From the NCBI GenBank assembly GCA_040285825.1, contig JAUPSS010000007.1, positions 1,140,501-1,204,500 of the forward strand: 64,000 nt of DNA, read 5' to 3'. How positions within the stretch are numbered: the first letter of the stretch is position 1; the number at the start of each line of letters is the position of its first letter. Position numbers and translations under genes: made by a program. Origin of the DNA: Eukaryota sp. TZLM1-RC. Lineage: Eukaryota; Metamonada: BaSk clade. Shown here piece by piece: positions 61,987-64,000 of the stretch. Under the pieces are notes generated by a model. It was not told where the DNA came from. It did not search any database and saw only the letters and a program-made list of their open reading frames with translations.

Positions 61987-63999
61987 TCACCTATCTACCT
62001 TCTTTCTGTGGCGAGTAGGGAGTTTGATTCCATTTTTGTTGGCATAGTCGAGTAAGACGCTGTTGATTCTAAAACCATCACGAAGGTTCTCTAATGGTTG
62101 CCACAAAGTAGGCCCGTTGAGAAATTTCACTAAGAAAGTAAACTGATTATCCTCAATACGATGATCAGTGATATTTTCTACGATGAATTCGGAAGAGTCT
62201 AAGGCAGCAACTGTTCTAGCATTATCGTTGAGTTCGTTTGGTAGAAAAGGTAGAAGTTGATATTGAGAAACGTTGTAAGAGCTGTCGTTAACAATACTTC
62301 CAATCTTGTACCCGTTAGATCCAAGTATCTCAAGTACGACGAAGGGTCCAGTGTGCTTAATAAATTTGTTTTTGTTGTCAGATTTCCTAAGAACCAGGTC
62401 TCCAATCTTAAATAGTGGTTCATGTTTAAGATGAGGTTTGGTGAAACTGTCTTGCTGATTCTCGGCAGATAGCCATAAGCTAGTGAGTGTATTTTCAAGA
62501 TCAAGCAGGAACGTTTTTGCCTTTGTGCGTGAATCTAGTTTGAAATTGGAAATGGGTGAAGATAAGATGTGATCGATGATATTTCGTCGTGGTGATGTAT
62601 TAGCCCCAAACAAGAGTGTAAAGGGAGCAAATCCTGTGGATGAGCACGGAAAAGAGTTGATAATTAGTTGAGTGAAGGGAATTAATTTTGACCAATTTGC
62701 CCTATTGTTGTATTCGGCTGCGAATCTGTTTAAAGTAGATCGGATATCTCTGTTTCGTCTCTCTGCGAGTCCATTAGATTCGTGATGGTGTGGGTAACTG
62801 AAAGTATGTTTTATGTGAAGACTTTTGAGTAGAGCAGCGAAAAGGCGATTGTCAAATTCAGGGCCGTTATCTGTTCTTATCGATTCAGGAAGACCAAACA
62901 TGCAAAAAACAGATGAAATCAAAGCGTTTGCTATAGTCTCTGCCGTAATATTGGGAATGGCTTTCAATATAGAAAATCGTGTGAATGCGTCGGTCATTAC
63001 TAAGATGTATTTGTTCCCATCAGAGTCGTCCTGAAGAGGGCCAATGGAATCGAGATGAAGAGATTGGAAGGGTAAGTGTGAGAACAGTTTGCCTGTTAGA
63101 GGCGGAGAAGAAAAAGACGAATTCGAGAATTTTTGGCAGATACCACAGTTATCGATTATGGATTCAACATTTTCTTTGAAGTGAGATGTGTCGAGCTTCA
63201 GGGATTTGAGTTTTTGCAACATACGGGTTTTGCTGAGATGTGCGTTTTCCTTATGGATTGTACTAAGAAATTCCGTACGGAGGTCAGTGTCGTTGAGTAA
63301 AGTTTGTGTGTCCAGGTGTGGTAAGAGTTCATTAAGTTCAGCATAAAGACACAAGTCGTTGTCCGTAGCCGTCGAGGATTTCAATTGATGAGTGTAAGAG
63401 CGAGACAAAAGGTCGGCCCATAAGTTTGAAGGTCTGTCAACATGGTGCATGGTGAAGTCATAGTCAAATAAGATTGGTTTCCAGCGTTCTATAAGGGGAT
63501 TTGAAGTTGAACTGTTCAATAGAAAAAGTAAATTCCGGTGATCCGCATGAAGTTCGAAGCAACGTCCAAACAGAAATTCGTGATGAGGTTCGTAGCGTAG
63601 TGATTCGATAATGGCAAAGAGTTCTTGCTTGATGGTTGGCCAGTTTTGCTGAGTTTTTGTTAATTTGCGGGAAAAGAAAGAAACAGGTTTCAGAGAACGA
63701 TCCTTCAGGGGTTTGTTAGGTGCATAAGGAGGAAGTTCTACGAATAAAGCAGCACCAATACCTGTAGAGGATGCGTCGGTAGTCATGATCAAGGGGTGAT
63801 GGTCATCAGGTATAGTAAGAGGGATGATCTTTTTTACGTGATTGATAAGTTGATCGAATGCCTCACGATGGGTTTTGCAAGGAGAGTACTTGGAGTTTTT
63901 TCTCAGTAATTCGTCAAGAGGGGCTCGAAGTGAAGCTAAGTTGGGGATAAAATCTCGTAAAAAGTTGATTGAGCCGAGAACGGAACGTAATTCGGTTAT
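61987..63999 (-). CDS. pol: Pol polyprotein of a second Ty3/gypsy-type element, partial
   Basis: The frame is open from the right edge to 61987. It begins in the RT connection (ELRSVLGSINFLRDFIPNLA), then RNase H (TTDASSTGIGAAL, KQELFAI, HADHRNL), integrase zinc finger (ENAHLSKTRM..NCGICQK) and core LDSIGPL, RTDNGPEF, GLAERRNRD with the D, D, E positions present. The tail resembles a chromo-like segment (FIVENITDHRI..LWQPLENL). It replicates through an RNA intermediate and integrates. It differs throughout from the element at 5604-12773, so it is a separate family. The RT catalytic half and gag lie beyond the window. Confidence 0.9.
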   Translation of the reverse strand: MTELRSVLGSINFLRDFIPNLASLRAPLDELLRKNSKYSPCKTHREAFDQLINHVKKIIPLTIPDDHHPLIMTTDASSTGIGAALFVELPPYAPNKPLKDRSLKPVSFFSRKLTKTQQNWPTIKQELFAIIESLRYEPHHEFLFGRCFELHADHRNLLFLLNSSTSNPLIERWKPILFDYDFTMHHVDRPSNLWADLLSRSYTHQLKSSTATDNDLCLYAELNELLPHLDTQTLLNDTDLRTEFLSTIHKENAHLSKTRMLQKLKSLKLDTSHFKENVESIIDNCGICQKFSNSSFSSPPLTGKLFSHLPFQSLHLDSIGPLQDDSDGNKYILVMTDAFTRFSILKAIPNITAETIANALISSVFCMFGLPESIRTDNGPEFDNRLFAALLKSLHIKHTFSYPHHHESNGLAERRNRDIRSTLNRFAAEYNNRANWSKLIPFTQLIINSFPCSSTGFAPFTLLFGANTSPRRNIIDHILSSPISNFKLDSRTKAKTFLLDLENTLTSLWLSAENQQDSFTKPHLKHEPLFKIGDLVLRKSDNKNKFIKHTGPFVVLEILGSNGYKIGSIVNDSSYNVSQYQLLPFLPNELNDNARTVAALDSSEFIVENITDHRIEDNQFTFLVKFLNGPTLWQPLENLRDGFRINSVLLDYANKNGIKLPTRHRKKVDR

Positions 64000-64000
64000 A

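Noticed and set aside
1-64000. CRISPR array, operons or bacterial genes
   Set aside because: No spaced short direct repeats, no compact gene order and no ribosome-binding sites. Poly(A) tails, AATAAA signals and element types are eukaryotic.
1-64000. R2-style insertion in ribosomal DNA
   Set aside because: Although the proteins have the R2-type layout, no flank resembles rRNA genes and no rRNA or tRNA gene was recognised by eye.

Overview
This is a eukaryotic, AT-rich, repeat-dominated window. The largest open frames have no introns, use the standard code, and end in AATAAA signals followed by poly(A) tracts. Nearly all coding matter is retrotransposon. I sort it into at least five families of non-LTR elements, called A to E here. 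All encode a CCHC zinc-finger N-terminus (where present), a reverse transcriptase (RT) with a YMDD box, and a C-terminal Cys-Cys-His-Cys knuckle plus restriction-like endonuclease (RLE), i.e. the R2/CRE/NeSL type of architecture. Unlike classical R2 elements they are not at one site. They sit in each other and in cellular genes with 9-13 bp target-site duplications (TSDs). The cellular remnants (DJ-1-like, RCC1-LRR, NLR-type LRR, Fanzor) together suggest a protist, possibly amoeboid (heterolobosean-like). That is inference only.

Layout. 1-5603: fragments of A and C with a nested D insertion, and a chimeric A/B ORF at the left edge. 5604-12773: a complete Ty3/gypsy-type LTR element with identical 79-bp LTRs and a TTAC TSD, inserted in a C element. 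12774-15700: scrambled C with a nested B. 15701-23925: a head-to-tail array of ~1.17-kb B RT segments, interrupted by a C insertion (18236-22237) that itself contains a D insertion (19666-21877). 23926-30592: an A fragment, then a DJ-1/PfpI-type gene split into three pieces by two independent B insertions, one of which contains another B. 30605-33289: a near-complete E element.

33779-36126: a Fanzor-type gene (eukaryotic TnpB homologue of the OMEGA RNA-guided nucleases). It has one homopolymer frameshift and an Asn in place of the usual RuvC-III Asp, and abuts an LRR gene remnant. 36382-39483: an A element with a single 985-codon ORF but a deletion in the RT thumb. 40177-51486: a ~2.6-kb scrambled block present three times in tandem. 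Copy 1 carries an E insertion, and copies 2 and 3 carry the same 648-bp polyadenylated retrocopy, so the order of events can be read. 51487-59345: further B/C/D/E mosaics and a 142-bp probable solo LTR. 59410-61881: an RCC1-repeat plus leucine-rich gene with an exact 342-bp internal duplication. 61872-64000: the 3' end of a second gypsy-type element running off the right edge.

Taken together, RLE elements supply RT and endonuclease for target-primed insertion at many sites, and probably mobilised a cellular mRNA in trans. Two almost identical E copies differ mostly in homopolymer lengths, so many apparent frameshifts here (including the Fanzor one) may be long-read sequencing errors rather than real decay.
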